The notes under the pieces were generated by a model. It was not told the DNA's origin and did no database searches. It saw only the letters and a list, made by a program, of their open reading frames with translations. A stretch of DNA of 64,000 nucleotides from Streptomyces sioyaensis (lineage in GTDB: Bacteria; Actinomycetota; Actinomycetes; Streptomycetales; Streptomycetaceae). Where the stretch lies: positions 45,666 through 109,665 of the forward strand of contig NZ_SDIF01000014.1 of the NCBI RefSeq assembly GCF_004122735.1, in the 5' to 3' direction. Positions within the stretch are counted from its first letter, which is position 1, and each line of letters starts with the position of its first letter. Shown piece after piece: positions 63,874 through 64,000 of this stretch. The translations under genes were made by a program, and so were the position numbers.

Positions 63874-64000
63874 CCACCGAGGCTCCTAGCCACCGGGCCC
63901 ATGCCACTGGGGGCGCCGGGGGCGCCCGAGGCACCAGCGGCCACCGGAGGACAGTCGCCTTCGCTGCCTCCCCTGCCTCCGCCCGGCTCCGCCCCCACCC

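Noticed and set aside
63874..64000. Repeated CTAGCCACCG near the window end
   Set aside because: Only two short copies in GC-rich non-coding DNA; too little to call a functional repeat.

Overview
The window is ordinary chromosomal DNA from a Streptomyces species or a close relative. It is very GC-rich, nearly every codon ends in G or C, GTG starts are frequent, long perfect hairpins separate the transcription units, and the families are typical (paired ClpP1/ClpP2, sodF behind a Nur-type box, Eis-like acetyltransferase, SpoIIE-type phosphatase, csn-like ROK/GH4/kinase cluster). From memory, the gene order follows the S. coelicolor core segment around SCO2607 to SCO2662. I see no prophage, plasmid genes, transposase, rRNA or CRISPR array.

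Layout: 1-6.4 kb is the cell-wall elongation cluster mreB-mreC-mreD-pbp2-rodA on the minus strand. 6.6-14.7 kb holds ndk, a DUF4233 gene, folC, an extra PbpA-like penicillin-binding protein, a GT-C-like membrane protein on the plus strand, and valS. 14.9-16.4 kb has a Pro/Gln-rich membrane-anchored protein and a small secreted four-cysteine protein. 16.4-21.5 kb is the proteostasis block clpX, clpP2-clpP1 (with a ClgR-type site upstream), tig, then tRNA-Pro and tRNA-Gly. 21.5-28.1 kb carries a Spx/ArsC-like reductase, a small membrane protein, an acyltransferase, a divergent phosphatase/acetyltransferase pair, a Nei-type glycosylase and rpiB. 28.2-34.1 kb has three paralogous amino-acid permeases in direct orientation with bioY inverted between the first two. 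34.2-46.3 kb has sodF, a mycothiol-linked DsbA-like oxidoreductase, two M1 aminopeptidase N paralogues, an AbiEi/VSR-like protein, a Tat-exported metallophosphoesterase, asd and a DUF1203 gene. 46.3-54.4 kb has allantoicase, a LysR regulator, an acyl-ACP desaturase with tandem operators, a small membrane protein, an alpha-L-fucosidase, malQ and a small repeat peptide. 54.8-63.9 kb has a GH84 enzyme, an HNH endonuclease, an MscS channel, and a ROK regulator-GH4-sugar kinase cluster.

Working together: the mre/pbp2/rodA proteins form the lateral wall (in Streptomyces, mainly spore wall) machine. ClpX with ClpP1/P2 and trigger factor cover protein folding and turnover. The secreted GH84 and GH29 enzymes, GH4, sugar kinase and ROK regulator point to scavenging of amino sugars and fucosylated glycans.

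Most notable: the ROK-GH4-kinase cluster appears to have lost its ABC transporter. The last ~19 codons of a MalG-type permease, with its stop codon, survive just before GH4. Also notable are two perfect 18-bp palindromes spaced 21 bp apart (plus an imperfect third) in front of the desaturase; a small ORF with three exact 12-residue repeats fused to the malQ transcription unit; a REP-like element inserted in frame into a permease gene; a PHO-box-like pair before the metallophosphoesterase; and three 8-bp repeats at exact 16-bp spacing before the ROK regulator.
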